From contig NZ_JACXYY010000005.1 in NCBI RefSeq assembly GCF_014779665.1, positions 62,001-126,000 of the forward strand: a stretch of DNA of 64,000 bases, read 5' to 3'. This DNA comes from Nocardioides hwasunensis (GTDB taxonomy: Bacteria > Actinomycetota > Actinomycetes > Propionibacteriales > Nocardioidaceae). The stretch's first letter is position 1. Each line of letters begins with the position of its first letter. Below the pieces are notes generated by a model. That model did no database searches, was not told the origin of the DNA, and worked only from the letters and a program-made list of their open reading frames with translations. Positions 33,819 to 44,202 of the stretch are shown piece after piece. Both the position numbers and the translations under genes were made by a program.

Positions 33819-36191
33819 CTAAGTCGGCGGCTGCGGACCACCCGACAGCAGGGCGTCGAGCAAGGAGATCGCGCCGGCCTTGTCGAGGGGGTTGTTCTGG
33901 TTGCCGCACTTGGGCGACTGGATGCACGACGGGCAGCCGCTCGAGCACTCGCAGCTGGCGATCGCCTCGCGCGTCGCGGACAACCACCCGGCCGCGGTCC
34001 GGAAGCCTCGCTCGGAGAAGCCGGCGCCGCCCGGGTGGCCGTCGTAGACGAAGACGGTCAGCACGCCGGTGTCGGCGTGGCGGGCCGTCGAGACGCCGCC
34101 GATGTCCCAGCGGTCGCAGGTCGCGAAGAGCGGCAGCAACCCGATCGAGCAGTGCTCGGCCGCGTGTGCCGCGCCGGGCACGTCGAGTGCCGCCAGCCCG
34201 GCCTCGGCGACGACGTCGTCGGGCACGGTCCACCACACCGCCGTCGTCCGCAGCGTCCGCTCCGGCAGGTCGAGCGGCTCCTCCGAGAGCACCTCGCCGC
34301 CCGGCTGGCGCCGCTTCAGGTAGGACACGACCTGGTGGGAGACGTCGACCTCACCCAGCACCAGCTCGCACCCTCCCCAGGTCTGGCGCTCGCGGACGGT
34401 GACGATGCTGATGTCGGTGACCTCGCGCGCCGTCGTGCTGAAGGTGGGCTCGTCGCGGCGCATGACGGCGACGTGGTGGTCGAGGTCGAGGCTCTCCACG
34501 AGCCACGACTCGCCCTGGTGGACGTAGACCGCGCCCGGGTGAGCCTGGTTGTGCGCACCACCGGCGTCGACGGTGCCGATCATCCGTCCGGTGTCGGCCT
34601 CGATGAGCTGCACCGGCGAGCCCCCGGCCGAGCGGATGTCCGCGAGGTCCGCCGCCCGGCCGCGGTCGGTCCAGAACCACCCGCGCGGGCGGCTGCGCAG
34701 GAGGCCGAGCGCCACCAGCTCGTCGACGACCTCGCGCGCGGTCGGGCCGAAGAGCGGGAGGTCGGCCTGGGTCAGCGGTGACTCCTGGGCCGCGGCCGCG
34801 AGGTGCGGCCCCATCACGTGCGGGTTCGACGGATCGAAGACCGAGGCCTCGACCGGGGCACCGATCAGCATCTCGGGATGTGTGACGAGATAGGTGTCGA
34901 GCGGGTCGTCCTTGGCGACGAGCACGCCGAGGGCGTCCTGGGCGCCGCGGCCGGCACGGCCCACCTGCTGCCAGAAGGCCGCCCGGGTGCCCGGGAAGCC
35001 GGCGATCAGCACCGCGTCGAGGCCGCTGATGTCGATGCCGAGCTCGAGCGCGTTCGTGGCCGCCAGCCCGACCAGGTCGCCACGTCGCAGTGCGGCCTCG
35101 AGGGCGCGCCGCTCCTCGGGGAGGTAGCCGCCGCGATAGGCCGCGACGCGGTCCGGGAGCGACGGGTCGACCTCGGCCAGGAGTCCGGCGGCTGTCAGCG
35201 CGACCTGCTCGGCGCCGCGCCGCGACCGGATGAAGGCCAGCGTGCGCACGTCCTCGGCCACCAGGTCGGCCAGCAGGTCGGCCACCTCGGTCGAGGCGGC
35301 GCGCCGCACGGGTGCTCCGTTCTCCCCGGAGTGCGAGGTGAACGGCGGCTCCCACAGCAGCAGCGACACCGTGCCGCGCGGCGAGTCGTCGCGGGTCAGT
35401 GCGACCACGTCGAGGCCGGTCAACCGGGAGGCGGTCTCCCCGGGCTGGGCGACGGTGGCCGAGGCCAGCACGAAGGTCGGGTGGGCGCCGTACATCGCGC
35501 ACACGCGGCGCAGCCGACGCAGCACGTGGGACACGTGCGCCCCGAAGACGCCGCGGTAGTGGTGGCACTCGTCGACGACGACGTAGCGCAACGAGCCCAG
35601 GAGCCGCGACCAGCGGTGGTGCGAGGGGAGCAGCGAGCGGTGGAGCATGTCGGGGTTGGTGAGGACGTACTCGCCGAAGTCCCGCGTCCAGTCGCGCTCC
35701 TCTCGCGAGCTGTCGCCGTCGTGGGCCGAGAGGCGTACGTCGAGTCGCAGCGACTCCAGGCCGGCGAGCTGGTCGTGGGCGAGCGCCTTGGTCGGGGCGA
35801 GGTAGAGCACCGACGCGCCGCGCTCCCCGCGAGGCCCGCGAGCCAAGCGGATGGCCGACAGCGCCGGCACCTGGTAGGCCAGCGACTTCCCCGACGCGGT
35901 GCCCGTCGCGACGATCACGTGGTCGCCGGCGTGGGCCGCGTCGGCCGCCACGACCTGGTGTCGCCAGGGCCGGGCGACCCCGTGGGCTGCATAGGCGCCG
36001 CGCACGTCATCGGGCACCCAGTCGGGCCAGTCCTCGTGGACGGCCTCGCGCGCGGGCAGCACCTCGAGGTGTCGGAGCCGGTCCTCGCGGCCGGGGACGC
36101 CGGTGAGCCGCCGGATCAGCACGTCGACCGGCGGCAGCACGCGGGGACGGGACTGGCTCACTCGGGGCAGTCTCGCAAAGGGTGCCGACAC
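33819..36191 (-). CDS. DEAD/DEAH-box helicase with C-terminal zinc/DUF1998 domain (MrfA type)
   Basis: This 790-residue superfamily 2 helicase has motif [14 protein letters not shown], motif Ia [11 protein letters not shown], motif II (Walker B) VVVDECHHY, motif [12 protein letters not shown] and motif [13 protein letters not shown]. The C-terminal DUF1998 part ends with the cysteine cluster [20 protein letters not shown], a likely zinc site. This layout matches Bacillus subtilis MrfA (YprA), a 3'-5' DNA helicase for mitomycin-type damage, and mycobacterial Rv3649. The start could be GTG at 36191 or GTG at 36161; neither has a strong ribosome site. It is divergent from bldG, the usual actinobacterial order. 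Confidence 0.92.
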   Translation of the reverse strand: MSAPFARLPRVSQSRPRVLPPVDVLIRRLTGVPGREDRLRHLEVLPAREAVHEDWPDWVPDDVRGAYAAHGVARPWRHQVVAADAAHAGDHVIVATGTASGKSLAYQVPALSAIRLARGPRGERGASVLYLAPTKALAHDQLAGLESLRLDVRLSAHDGDSSREERDWTRDFGEYVLTNPDMLHRSLLPSHHRWSRLLGSLRYVVVDECHHYRGVFGAHVSHVLRRLRRVCAMYGAHPTFVLASATVAQPGETASRLTGLDVVALTRDDSPRGTVSLLLWEPPFTSHSGENGAPVRRAASTEVADLLADLVAEDVRTLAFIRSRRGAEQVALTAAGLLAEVDPSLPDRVAAYRGGYLPEERRALEAALRRGDLVGLAATNALELGIDISGLDAVLIAGFPGTRAAFWQQVGRAGRGAQDALGVLVAKDDPLDTYLVTHPEMLIGAPVEASVFDPSNPHVMGPHLAAAAQESPLTQADLPLFGPTAREVVDELVALGLLRSRPRGWFWTDRGRAADLADIRSAGGSPVQLIEADTGRMIGTVDAGGAHNQAHPGAVYVHQGESWLVESLDLDHHVAVMRRDEPTFSTTAREVTDISIVTVRERQTWGGCELVLGEVDVSHQVVSYLKRRQPGGEVLSEEPLDLPERTLRTTAVWWTVPDDVVAEAGLAALDVPGAAHAAEHCSIGLLPLFATCDRWDIGGVSTARHADTGVLTVFVYDGHPGGAGFSERGFRTAAGWLSATREAIASCECSSGCPSCIQSPKCGNQNNPLDKAGAISLLDALLSGGPQPPT

Positions 36192-36331
36192 CCCCGGAAG
36201 CGGTGATCTGTTGGGGAGCCCTGCGAAACCCGTGTGACTCGTGGTTTGATACCACCCGGAACGAACATGTGGGCTCAGTGGTGTGCCCGCAGGCGCACTG
36301 TCCGAACGAATTCGGGGACCGGGGAGCAGTC

Positions 36332-36667
36332 GTGGATCTCACCCTTGCGACACGCGAGGTCGACGGTCGCGCCCTCGTGACGGTCGGTGGCGAGATCGAC
36401 GTCTACACCGCTCCCAAGCTGCGCGACTGCATCACCGAGCTCGTCGGCTCCGGCACCTACGACATCGTGATCGACCTCGAGGCCGTCGAGTTCCTCGACT
36501 CGACCGGCCTCGGCGTCCTGGTCGGCGGCCTGAAGAAGGTCCGCGCCCACGACGGCTCGCTCGACCTGGTGTGCACCCAGGAGCGACTGCTCAAGATCTT
36601 CCGGATCACCGGTCTGGCCAAGGTGTTCGTCATCCACGACGCCCTCGGTCTCGCGCCGGGCGCCTGA
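36332..36667 (+). CDS. bldG: STAS-domain anti-anti-sigma factor (BldG type)
   Basis: This 111-residue STAS protein begins [20 protein letters not shown] and has the phosphorylation site in [15 protein letters not shown], where the Ser is phosphorylated by anti-sigma kinases. The ending [16 protein letters not shown] is close to Streptomyces BldG. Unphosphorylated BldG frees sigma factors from their anti-sigma proteins; in Streptomyces this controls sporulation and antibiotics. No adjacent anti-sigma kinase (ApgA-like) is seen here, so partners lie elsewhere. The start is GTG at 36332 after GGGGAGC. It is flanked by the helicase and hppA as in Streptomyces, and a strong terminator follows. Confidence 0.9.
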   Translation: MDLTLATREVDGRALVTVGGEIDVYTAPKLRDCITELVGSGTYDIVIDLEAVEFLDSTGLGVLVGGLKKVRAHDGSLDLVCTQERLLKIFRITGLAKVFVIHDALGLAPGA

Positions 36668-36689
36668 GGCGCCTGCTCCCTCTCGCTCA

Positions 36690-36718
36690 CCCCTCCGGGC
36701 ATGCCCGGAGGGGCTTTT
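36690..36718 (+). terminator. Intrinsic terminator after bldG
   Basis: A perfect 24-base palindrome (36690-36713, arms CCCCTCCGGGCA) is followed by C and TTTT. This is the clearest factor-independent terminator in the window and separates bldG from hppA. Confidence 0.92.
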
Positions 36719-36763
36719 CGTCGTCCGGCGCGACGCCTCGGTGTGGTGTAGGTCACCCTGCAC

Positions 36764-36779
36764 CGTGATCTGGGTCACG
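36764..36779. promoter_or_regulatory. Predicted Crp/GlxR operator in the hppA promoter
   Basis: CGTGATCTGGGTCACG is a fully symmetric CGTGA-N6-TCACG palindrome, 56 to 71 bases before the hppA start. A plausible -10 box TAGACT (36786-36791) follows 7 bases later, so the site overlaps the -35 region. Predicted by motif only. Confidence 0.5.
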
Positions 36780-36834
36780 TCTGCGTAGACTCCGGCGCGT
36801 TCATGGAAGTGATCCAGTCCCAGTAGGAGGACGC

Positions 36835-39114
36835 ATGACGGGGATCTTGCCCGCAGTCGTGAAGCCGGAGCTCGAAGGTGGCAACCTCGTGCTGGTCGTC
36901 GTCGTCGCCCTGATCGCGCTCGGCGCGCTCGGGATGGCCGCGATGTTCCGGTCGCAGGTGCTCGCCGCCGGCGAGGGCACCGACAACATGAAGACCATCG
37001 CCCAGGCCGTGCAGGAAGGCGCCAACGCCTACCTGACGCGGCAGTTCCGCACTCTCGGGATCTTCGCCGCTGTGGCGTTCGTGGTCCTCTTCGCACTGCC
37101 CGCCGACGATGTCGCCGTACGCATCGGACGCTCCATCTTCTTCCTCGTCGGGGCGGGCTTCTCCGCCGCCATCGGCTACCTCGGCATGAGTCTCGCGGTC
37201 CGTGCCAACCTCCGCGTCGCGGCAGCCGCCGAGACCGAGGGTCGCGACCCGGCCATGACCATCGGCTTCCGCACCGGCGCCTTCGTCGGCATGGCGACCG
37301 TTGGCCTCGGCCTCCTGGGCGCCAGCGTCGTGGTGCTGCTCTTCAAGGACGAGGCGCCCCACGTGCTCGAGGGCTTCGGCTTCGGTGCCGCGCTGCTCGC
37401 CATGTTCATGCGAGTCGGCGGTGGCATCTTCACCAAGGCCGCCGACGTCGGCGCCGACCTCGTCGGCAAGGTCGAGCAGGGCATCCCCGAGGACGACCCG
37501 CGCAACGCCGCCACCATCGCCGACAACGTCGGCGACAACGTCGGCGACTGCGCCGGCATGGCCGCGGACCTCTTCGAGTCCTACGCCGTCACGCTGGTCG
37601 CCGCGCTGATCCTCGGCGCCGCCGCCTTCGGCGACAAGGGCCTGGTCTTCCCGCTGCTGATCCCGGCGATCGGAGCGCTGACCGCGGTCGTCGGCATCTA
37701 CATCACCAAGCCGCGCCCCGGGGAGAACGGCCTCACCACGATCAACCGCGCGTTCTACATCTCCGCCGCCATCGGCGCGGTCGCCTCGGTGATCCTGTCC
37801 TACCTCTACCTGCCCGGATCGTTCGCCGACTTCGGCCCGGACTTCGCCGCCATCGACGGCGACCCGCGCTTCGTCGCCAGCGCCGCCGTGGTGATCGGCA
37901 TCGTGATGGCCGCGGGCATCCTCGCCCTCACCGGCTACTACACCGGCACCGAGTTCCGTCCGGTCAAGGACGTCGGCAAGACCTCGCTCACCGGTCCGGC
38001 CACCGTCATCCTGTCGGGCCTGAGCGTCGGCTTCGAGTCGGCGGTCTACACGACGCTGGTCATCGGGGCTGCCGTGTTCGGTGCCTACCTGCTCGGTGGC
38101 GCGACCCTGACCGTCTCGCTCTTCGCCGTGGCGCTCGCCGGCTGCGGCCTGCTGACCACCGTCGGCGTCATCGTCGCGATGGACACCTTCGGCCCGGTCT
38201 CCGACAACGCGCAGGGCATCGCCGAGATGTCCGGCGACGTCAGCGAGGAGGGCGCGCAGATCCTCACCGAGCTCGACGCCGTGGGCAACACCACCAAGGC
38301 GATCACCAAGGGCATCGCGATCGCGACGGCCGTGCTCGCCGCGACCGCGCTCTTCGGCTCGTACGCCACCTCGGTCGCCGAGGCCTACCTCGAGTCGGGC
38401 GCCACCGAGGCGCTCGACTTCACGGTCTTCAACCCCGGCGTGCTCGTCGGCGTGCTGCTGGGTGCGGCCGTGGTGTTCCTCTTCTCCGGCCTCGCCATCA
38501 ACGCCGTCGCCCGCGCGGCGGGTGCGGTCGTGATGGAGGTGCGCCGCCAGTTCCGCGACATCCCCGGGATCATGGAGGGCACCGGTCGTCCGGAGTACGG
38601 CAAGGTCGTCGACATCGTCACCCGCGACTCGCTCCGCGAGCTGATCACGCCGGGCATCCTGGCCGTGATGGCTCCCGTCGCGGTCGGCTTCGGCCTCGGT
38701 GTCACCGCACTCGCTGGCTTCCTCGCCGGCGCGATCGGCGCCGGCACGCTGATGGCCGTCTTCCTGGCCAACGCCGGCGGGGCCTGGGACAACGCCAAGA
38801 AGCTCGTCGAGGACGGCAACCACGGCGGCAAGGGATCGCCCGCCCACGAGGCGACGATCATCGGTGACACGGTCGGCGACCCGTTCAAGGACACCGCCGG
38901 CCCGGCCATCAACCCGCTCATCAAGGTGATGAACCTCGTCTCGCTGCTCATCGCGAGCGCCATCGTCTCGATGAGCGTCGGCAAGGACGAGAACGACGCC
39001 CTGCGCATCGTCATCGCCCTCGTCGCGGTCGCGATCATCACCGTCGCGGTGGTCATCTCGAAGCGGCGGGAGGTCGCGATCTCGGACGACGCGCCGGCGG
39101 CTTCCTCGGTCTGA
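36835..39114 (+). CDS. hppA: K+-independent proton-pumping pyrophosphatase
   Basis: This 759-residue integral membrane enzyme splits pyrophosphate and pumps protons. About 16 hydrophobic helices can be counted. The substrate and Mg2+ site includes GGGIFTKAADVGADLVGKVE, DDPRNAATIADNVGDNVGDC and the second loop GDTVGDPFKDTAGPAINPL. The segment DAVGNTTKAITKG has Lys where K+-dependent enzymes have Ala, so it should work without potassium. Its start is ATG at 36835 after a perfect AGGAGG. A Crp-type palindrome sits in its promoter. Clearing pyrophosphate would pull reactions such as acetyl-CoA synthesis by the acs in this window. Confidence 0.97.
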   Translation: MTGILPAVVKPELEGGNLVLVVVVALIALGALGMAAMFRSQVLAAGEGTDNMKTIAQAVQEGANAYLTRQFRTLGIFAAVAFVVLFALPADDVAVRIGRSIFFLVGAGFSAAIGYLGMSLAVRANLRVAAAAETEGRDPAMTIGFRTGAFVGMATVGLGLLGASVVVLLFKDEAPHVLEGFGFGAALLAMFMRVGGGIFTKAADVGADLVGKVEQGIPEDDPRNAATIADNVGDNVGDCAGMAADLFESYAVTLVAALILGAAAFGDKGLVFPLLIPAIGALTAVVGIYITKPRPGENGLTTINRAFYISAAIGAVASVILSYLYLPGSFADFGPDFAAIDGDPRFVASAAVVIGIVMAAGILALTGYYTGTEFRPVKDVGKTSLTGPATVILSGLSVGFESAVYTTLVIGAAVFGAYLLGGATLTVSLFAVALAGCGLLTTVGVIVAMDTFGPVSDNAQGIAEMSGDVSEEGAQILTELDAVGNTTKAITKGIAIATAVLAATALFGSYATSVAEAYLESGATEALDFTVFNPGVLVGVLLGAAVVFLFSGLAINAVARAAGAVVMEVRRQFRDIPGIMEGTGRPEYGKVVDIVTRDSLRELITPGILAVMAPVAVGFGLGVTALAGFLAGAIGAGTLMAVFLANAGGAWDNAKKLVEDGNHGGKGSPAHEATIIGDTVGDPFKDTAGPAINPLIKVMNLVSLLIASAIVSMSVGKDENDALRIVIALVAVAIITVAVVISKRREVAISDDAPAASSV

Positions 39115-39136
39115 GGCGCTTGCTCGACCCGTACGA

Positions 39137-39178
39137 CGTCATGGCGGCTGGTTGCCTCGGCAACCGGCCGCCATGACG
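39137..39178. terminator. Bidirectional terminator between hppA and the phosphotransferase gene
   Basis: Arms at 39137-39156 and 39159-39178 pair along about 20 bases with a single G-U pair. The loop is very short, so the top pairs will open. The genes on each side converge here. Confidence 0.85.
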
Positions 39179-39182
39179 CGTC

Positions 39183-40076
39183 TCAGCGCTCGTCGAAGTG
39201 GGGGCGGGTCAGCTCGCCGGTGAGTCCGCCGAGGGCGGTCCGGTCGTCGGTGTCGCCGGCGTGCGGGCCCTGGAGCCACTGGGCGAACGACCAGATCCCC
39301 GAGAGCCGCCACTCGAGGTCGAAGAGCCGCACGAGCCTCGGGTCGTGCGGCACGTCGCGACCCCCGTGCACGAGCGTCGCGAGGTCGCGCTCGCGCGGGG
39401 CCAGCAGGAGCGACTCCCAGTCGATGAGCCACGTGCGCCCGCGCGCGAGCCACTGGTTGCGCACGTGGGGCTCGCCGTGGGTGACGACGTACGTCGACGG
39501 GTCGGCGAGGTCGAGGAGCCGGGCGTGCTCGCGCGCCCAGCCTCCGACTCGCGTCAGGTGCTCGAGCAGGAGCTCGCGGGCGCTCGGGCCGAGGGGGGCC
39601 GGACACTCCTGCTGCAGCAGGAGTCGCAGCCGATCGCCGAGGTCCGGAACGATCTCGGTCGTCCAGGCCCGGGCGGACGACGGTGCCGCGACGGTGTGGA
39701 GCGCGGCCAGCAGGTCGGGCAGCTCGTCGACCGAGGCCTCGGGACGTGTGCCCTCCAGCCACCCGTTCGCGCTCGAGGTCCGCGTGCCGGCCGGGACGGC
39801 GTACGCACCCCCGACGGTGGCGATGCTCGGCCACACGAAGTCGAGGTGCAGCGCCGCCGCCGAGCCGTAGGCCGCCTCGAGCGTCGCGTGAATGTGGCGC
39901 GGCAGGTCCGGGTCGAGGGTGGCGAAGAGCACCGGCTCACCCGCGACGTCGACCCGCCAGTGGTGCGCGCCCCAGCCGACCGGCAGGTGCTCGACCCCGT
40001 CGGCTCGGGGCTCCCAGTGACGCCGGACGACGTCGAGCACCTGCTCGTCGCTCACGTCCGAGGGTCGCTCGAGCAC
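39183..40076 (-). CDS. APH-family phosphotransferase (aminoglycoside phosphotransferase-like)
   Basis: This 297-residue protein has the kinase-like APH fold. The Brenner-type loop is YVVTHGEPHVRNQWL, with Glu in the place of the usual catalytic Asp of HGDxxxxN, and the metal-binding Asp lies in TWLIDWESLL. Members act on aminoglycosides, homoserine, choline or other small alcohols. The substrate here is unknown, and the Asp-to-Glu change may lower activity. The start is GTG at 40076, 12 bases after the eccC stop, so it may be read through from eccC. A start at the in-frame GTG seven codons later is also possible. Confidence 0.82.
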   Translation of the reverse strand: MLERPSDVSDEQVLDVVRRHWEPRADGVEHLPVGWGAHHWRVDVAGEPVLFATLDPDLPRHIHATLEAAYGSAAALHLDFVWPSIATVGGAYAVPAGTRTSSANGWLEGTRPEASVDELPDLLAALHTVAAPSSARAWTTEIVPDLGDRLRLLLQQECPAPLGPSARELLLEHLTRVGGWAREHARLLDLADPSTYVVTHGEPHVRNQWLARGRTWLIDWESLLLAPRERDLATLVHGGRDVPHDPRLVRLFDLEWRLSGIWSFAQWLQGPHAGDTDDRTALGGLTGELTRPHFDER

Positions 40077-40088
40077 CGGCCGCGTCCC

Positions 40089-43000
40089 TCAGGAGGGCAT
40101 GAGCGGGGTCTGGATGACCTTCGCCCCGGTGCGGCGGTCGACCAGCTTGCCTCGCCCGGTGGGCATCGGCTCGAACTTCTGGCCGTGCAGGATCGATCCC
40201 TCCTCCTTCGAGCCCGACAGCAGGAGACCGGGGGTGCCGATCTCCTTGAGCCGCTTCTGGAGCGGCTCGAAGCTGCCGCCGCCGGAGCCGCCGGCGGCGC
40301 GCGCGACCACCAGGTGCAGCCCGATGTCGCGAGCCTGCGGGAGGAACTCGACCAGCGCGTGGAGGGGGTTGGGCTGGGACGCGGCGATCGACTCGTAGTC
40401 GTCGATGAGCACGAACAGTCGCGGACCGGCCCACCGCGGTGCCTGTCGTGCGGTGGGGTCGATGGTGATCCCGGCGAGCCGCTCCTGCAGCGCCGCGACG
40501 ATCTGGGCGACCTTCTCGGTCGCGTCCTTGGAGTTCGTCACGTAGGCCAGCTGGTGTGCCGTCGTGACGGCCCCGATCAGGCCCCAGCGGTAGTCGAAGG
40601 TGATGATCTTCGCCTCCTTCGGGGTCCAGCGCTGGGTGATCCCGCCGGCGATGGCGCGCAGCACGTTGGACTTGCCCGACTCCACGTCGCCGAGGACGAG
40701 GAAGTGGGGCTCGGCGTCGAAGTTGACGAACTCCGGGGCCAGGGCGTCCTCGTTGAGGCCGATGGGGACCAGGCCGCCCACCGACTCCGGCGTCTGCTGG
40801 GGCAGCTCGGTGTAGGGGAGCTCGCGCGGCAGCAGCCGGACCTCCGGTGCCTCGGGACCGGTCCACGCCGCTCGTACGTCGCGCACCATCCGGGCTACGC
40901 CCTCGCTGAGGTCGTCGACCGAGGAGGACCCGTCGATCCGGGGTAGCGCGGTGAGGTAGTGCAGCTTGTTGGCGCTCAGGCCCCGACCGGGCGACTTCTC
41001 CGGGACGTTGCGGGCCGCGCGGCGGTCGATGTCGGACTCGGCAGGGTCGCCGAGTCGCAGCTCGAGGCGCTGGGCGATCAGGTCGCGGAGCGCCGGCCGC
41101 AGCTCCATCCACCGCTGGATCGAGATGACGACGTGCACGCCGAAACCCAGTCCCCGTGTCGCGATCCTGGTGATCTGCGCCTCCAGCTGCTCGTGCTCCT
41201 GCCGGATCGTGCCCCACCCGTCGACGACGAGGAAGATGTCGCCGTAGCCGTCCCCGGGGTCGGCCCCCGAGGCGACCTTGCGCCGATAGGTGTTCATCGA
41301 GTCGATCCGGTTGGCCGTGAAGTGCGCCTCGCGGTCGTCGATGATGCCGTTGATCTGCGCGACCGTGCGGCGCAGTCGCTCGACGTCCAGGCGGGTGGCG
41401 ACCGATCCCACGTGGGGGAGGTCGATGAGCCCCGACAGGGTGCCGCCGCCGAAGTCGATGCAGTAGAACTGCACCTCCCGGGGCGAGTGCGTCAGCGACA
41501 GGGAGCTGATGAGCGTGCGCAGCAAGGTGCTCTTGCCGCTCTGCGGCCCACCGACGACGACCGCGTGCGAGCTCGCGAGGTCGACCCACATCGGGTCGCG
41601 ACGCTGGTCGAACGGCTTGTCCTCGATGGCCACGGGCGCCGAGAGGTATCGCTCGGGCAGACGGCGGGCGAGCAGCCCGCGGTCGGTGGGCACCAGCGGG
41701 GACAGCAGGCCGTCGACGGCGGGCGAGTCGTCCAGGGGTGGGAGCCACACCTGGCGCGCAGGCTGACCGTGGCCTCGCACCTGGTCGACCATGATCTCCA
41801 TCAGGGTCACCGACGGTCCGGTCCCGGAGCCCTCGGGCTCCGGATCCGCCACCAGGAGGTCGGCCTCCTGCGGAGGCTCGACGTAGCCGATGGGGAAGCG
41901 CTGCACCTGCAGCGAGGCGGAGTGGGTGCCGGCACCGACGCCCGAGGAGACGGGCACCTTGCCGCCCTTGTAGGGAGCCGAGACGTACGCCGCGCGGAAC
42001 CGGACCAGCCCGACCGTCGAATCCTTGAGGTAGCCGTGGCCCGGGGCGCTGGGCAGCTCGTAGGCGTCGGTGACGCCGAGCACCGTCCGACTCTCCATGG
42101 CGGAGAAGGTGCGCAGGCCGATCCGGTAGGACAGGTGGGTGTCGAGCCCCCGCAGCTTGCCCTCCTCGAGCCGTTGGGAGGCGAGCAGGAGGTGGACGCC
42201 CAGCGAGCGACCGAGACGCCCGATCATCACGAAGAGGTCGATGAAGTCGGGCTTGGCGCTCAGCAGCTCGCTGAACTCGTCGACCACGATGAACAGCGAC
42301 GGCATCGGCTCGAGGTCGGCGCCCTGCTCGCGAGCCTTCTCGTAGTCCTTGAGGGAGGAGTAGTTGCCCGCTGCTCGCAGGGCCTCCTGCCGGCGCACCA
42401 TCTCACCCGCGATGGCGTCCTTCATGCGGTCGACGAGGATGAGCTCGTCCTCGAGGTTGGTGATCACCGCGGAGGTGTGGGGCAGCACGTCCATGCTCGC
42501 GAAGGTGGCGCCGCCCTTGAAGTCGACGAGCACGAAGTTGAGCACGTCGGGGGAGTGCGACACCGCGAGTCCGAGCACGAGGGTGCGCAGCAGCTCGGAC
42601 TTGCCGGACCCGGTGGCGCCGATCACGAGCCCGTGCGGGCCCATGCCGCCCTGCGCCGACTCCTTGATGTCGAGGTCGATCGGGCTGCCGGTGGGTCCGA
42701 CGCCGATCGGCACGCGCAGCCGGTCACGCGGAGCGCGCGGGCGCCACGTGGTGTTGGTGTCGATCGTGTGCGGGTCGCCGAGCCTGAGCAGGTCGGGCAG
42801 GGTCATGTCGACGGTGAGCAGGTCGGTCGGCTCGTCGGAGGAGCCCGACGGCATCCGGTAGCGGCTCATCGAGCGTGCGAGCGTCGCGCACTCGTGCATG
42901 GAGAGCTCGTCGGGGGAGCCGAGCGGTGACCGCGTCACCTGTCCGGTCACGGCGTCACGGCGCAGCCCGACGACCGACCTGCCGTCGATCTGCAGCTGCA

Positions 43001-44075
43001 GCACGCCTGTGGGGTACTCGGTGGGCAGGACGGCCCGCAGGTCGACGACCGTCACGCCCTGGACCAGCCCGGAGGCCAGCTGCGCCTCCGGGTGCACGCG
43101 CCCGCCGTCGAGGATCACCACCAGGTGCGGCCCCTCGGGCTGGGAGTCCGCGCCGAACCGCGGTCGCTGGCTGAGCTCCTCGCCGAGCTGGTTCTCGATG
43201 GCGAGCAGGTCGTCACCGATCAGCCGCACCTGCCCGACCGCGTCGGTGTCGTCGCCCAGGGCGTGGGGCAGCCACTTGAGCCACTCCCAGTCCTCGACGG
43301 TGTTGATCCCCGCGCAGACCGCGATGCGGACGTCGTCGGGCGACTGCATCGTGGCGAGCTGCGCGATCAGCGCGCGGGTCATCATCCGCGCCGCCTCCGG
43401 CTCACCGGACATGCTGATCAGCCCGAAGGCCCTGAGGGACACGGCCACCGGGAGGTCGGGGACCGTCTTGTGGGTGCGCACGAAGCGGCGCAGCGCGCCC
43501 GACGAGATGGGCTCGAGGTCCTCGACCGGCTTCGTCTCGGGTGTCACGAGGGACACCGCGAGGCGCTGCGGTCCGGATGCGATCCGGACCGCCAGGTGGT
43601 CGACGTCGTTGGTGCGCCGCTCCCACAGCCGGGTGCCGAGCGCGAGGCACCACAGCGACCTCGGCTCCGGGTGGTGCCACAGGGCGGCCTTGCGCTGCTG
43701 GTCGGCGGCCTTGCGTGCCTGGCGACGGACCTGCACCAGGTAGCGCTGGTAGTCGCGTCGGTCCCCGTCGAGCTTGCGCCTCTTGTCGGCGGACTGACGA
43801 CCCATGCTGCCGAACATCATCCCGGCGAAGGCGATGCCCATCATGCCCATCCCGACCATCATGATCGGGTTGCCACCGCCCCCGCTGGTGCGCGCGACCA
43901 TCATCAGGCCCATCCCGCCCATGCCGGCCATCATGGGAAGCACCATGAGCGCCTGTCCGGCGCCGCCGCCGGAGACCGTCTCGGGGAGCTCGGGGGGCGA
44001 GTCCAGCACGATCTCGCCACGCGGCTCACGGGGAGCGCGCTGGCGTGTCGGTCGACGGAAAGGTTGCGTCCCCAT
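40089..44075 (-). CDS. eccC: Type VII secretion ATPase EccC (fused EccCa-EccCb)
   Basis: This 1328-residue FtsK/SpoIIIE motor drives ESX secretion. Two transmembrane helices lie at about residues 40-85. Three ATPase domains follow: domain 1 with Walker A GATGSGKSE at about 485 and Walker B FIVVDEF; domain 2 with GGPQSGKST at about 841 and VVDGW; domain 3 with GDVESGKSN at about 1127 and LIDDY. Only domain 1 has the full Asp-Glu pair, as is usual, so it is likely the active motor while the others bind substrates. It is one polypeptide, as in ESX-2 to ESX-5, not split as in ESX-1. Start ATG at 44075, divergent from eccD. Confidence 0.96.
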   Translation of the reverse strand: MGTQPFRRPTRQRAPREPRGEIVLDSPPELPETVSGGGAGQALMVLPMMAGMGGMGLMMVARTSGGGGNPIMMVGMGMMGIAFAGMMFGSMGRQSADKRRKLDGDRRDYQRYLVQVRRQARKAADQQRKAALWHHPEPRSLWCLALGTRLWERRTNDVDHLAVRIASGPQRLAVSLVTPETKPVEDLEPISSGALRRFVRTHKTVPDLPVAVSLRAFGLISMSGEPEAARMMTRALIAQLATMQSPDDVRIAVCAGINTVEDWEWLKWLPHALGDDTDAVGQVRLIGDDLLAIENQLGEELSQRPRFGADSQPEGPHLVVILDGGRVHPEAQLASGLVQGVTVVDLRAVLPTEYPTGVLQLQIDGRSVVGLRRDAVTGQVTRSPLGSPDELSMHECATLARSMSRYRMPSGSSDEPTDLLTVDMTLPDLLRLGDPHTIDTNTTWRPRAPRDRLRVPIGVGPTGSPIDLDIKESAQGGMGPHGLVIGATGSGKSELLRTLVLGLAVSHSPDVLNFVLVDFKGGATFASMDVLPHTSAVITNLEDELILVDRMKDAIAGEMVRRQEALRAAGNYSSLKDYEKAREQGADLEPMPSLFIVVDEFSELLSAKPDFIDLFVMIGRLGRSLGVHLLLASQRLEEGKLRGLDTHLSYRIGLRTFSAMESRTVLGVTDAYELPSAPGHGYLKDSTVGLVRFRAAYVSAPYKGGKVPVSSGVGAGTHSASLQVQRFPIGYVEPPQEADLLVADPEPEGSGTGPSVTLMEIMVDQVRGHGQPARQVWLPPLDDSPAVDGLLSPLVPTDRGLLARRLPERYLSAPVAIEDKPFDQRRDPMWVDLASSHAVVVGGPQSGKSTLLRTLISSLSLTHSPREVQFYCIDFGGGTLSGLIDLPHVGSVATRLDVERLRRTVAQINGIIDDREAHFTANRIDSMNTYRRKVASGADPGDGYGDIFLVVDGWGTIRQEHEQLEAQITRIATRGLGFGVHVVISIQRWMELRPALRDLIAQRLELRLGDPAESDIDRRAARNVPEKSPGRGLSANKLHYLTALPRIDGSSSVDDLSEGVARMVRDVRAAWTGPEAPEVRLLPRELPYTELPQQTPESVGGLVPIGLNEDALAPEFVNFDAEPHFLVLGDVESGKSNVLRAIAGGITQRWTPKEAKIITFDYRWGLIGAVTTAHQLAYVTNSKDATEKVAQIVAALQERLAGITIDPTARQAPRWAGPRLFVLIDDYESIAASQPNPLHALVEFLPQARDIGLHLVVARAAGGSGGGSFEPLQKRLKEIGTPGLLLSGSKEEGSILHGQKFEPMPTGRGKLVDRRTGAKVIQTPLMPS

Positions 44076-44202
44076 GTGCAGTCCCTCGGAAGTCTCTCGG
44101 CGCCCCGCGTGAACCCACGCCCGGTGATCGGCGACCATGGGCCAGAATGCGGGTGACAATACCGGGCGACGTCGGGGGGTCCGACGTCCGTGAGGGGTGC
44201 TG

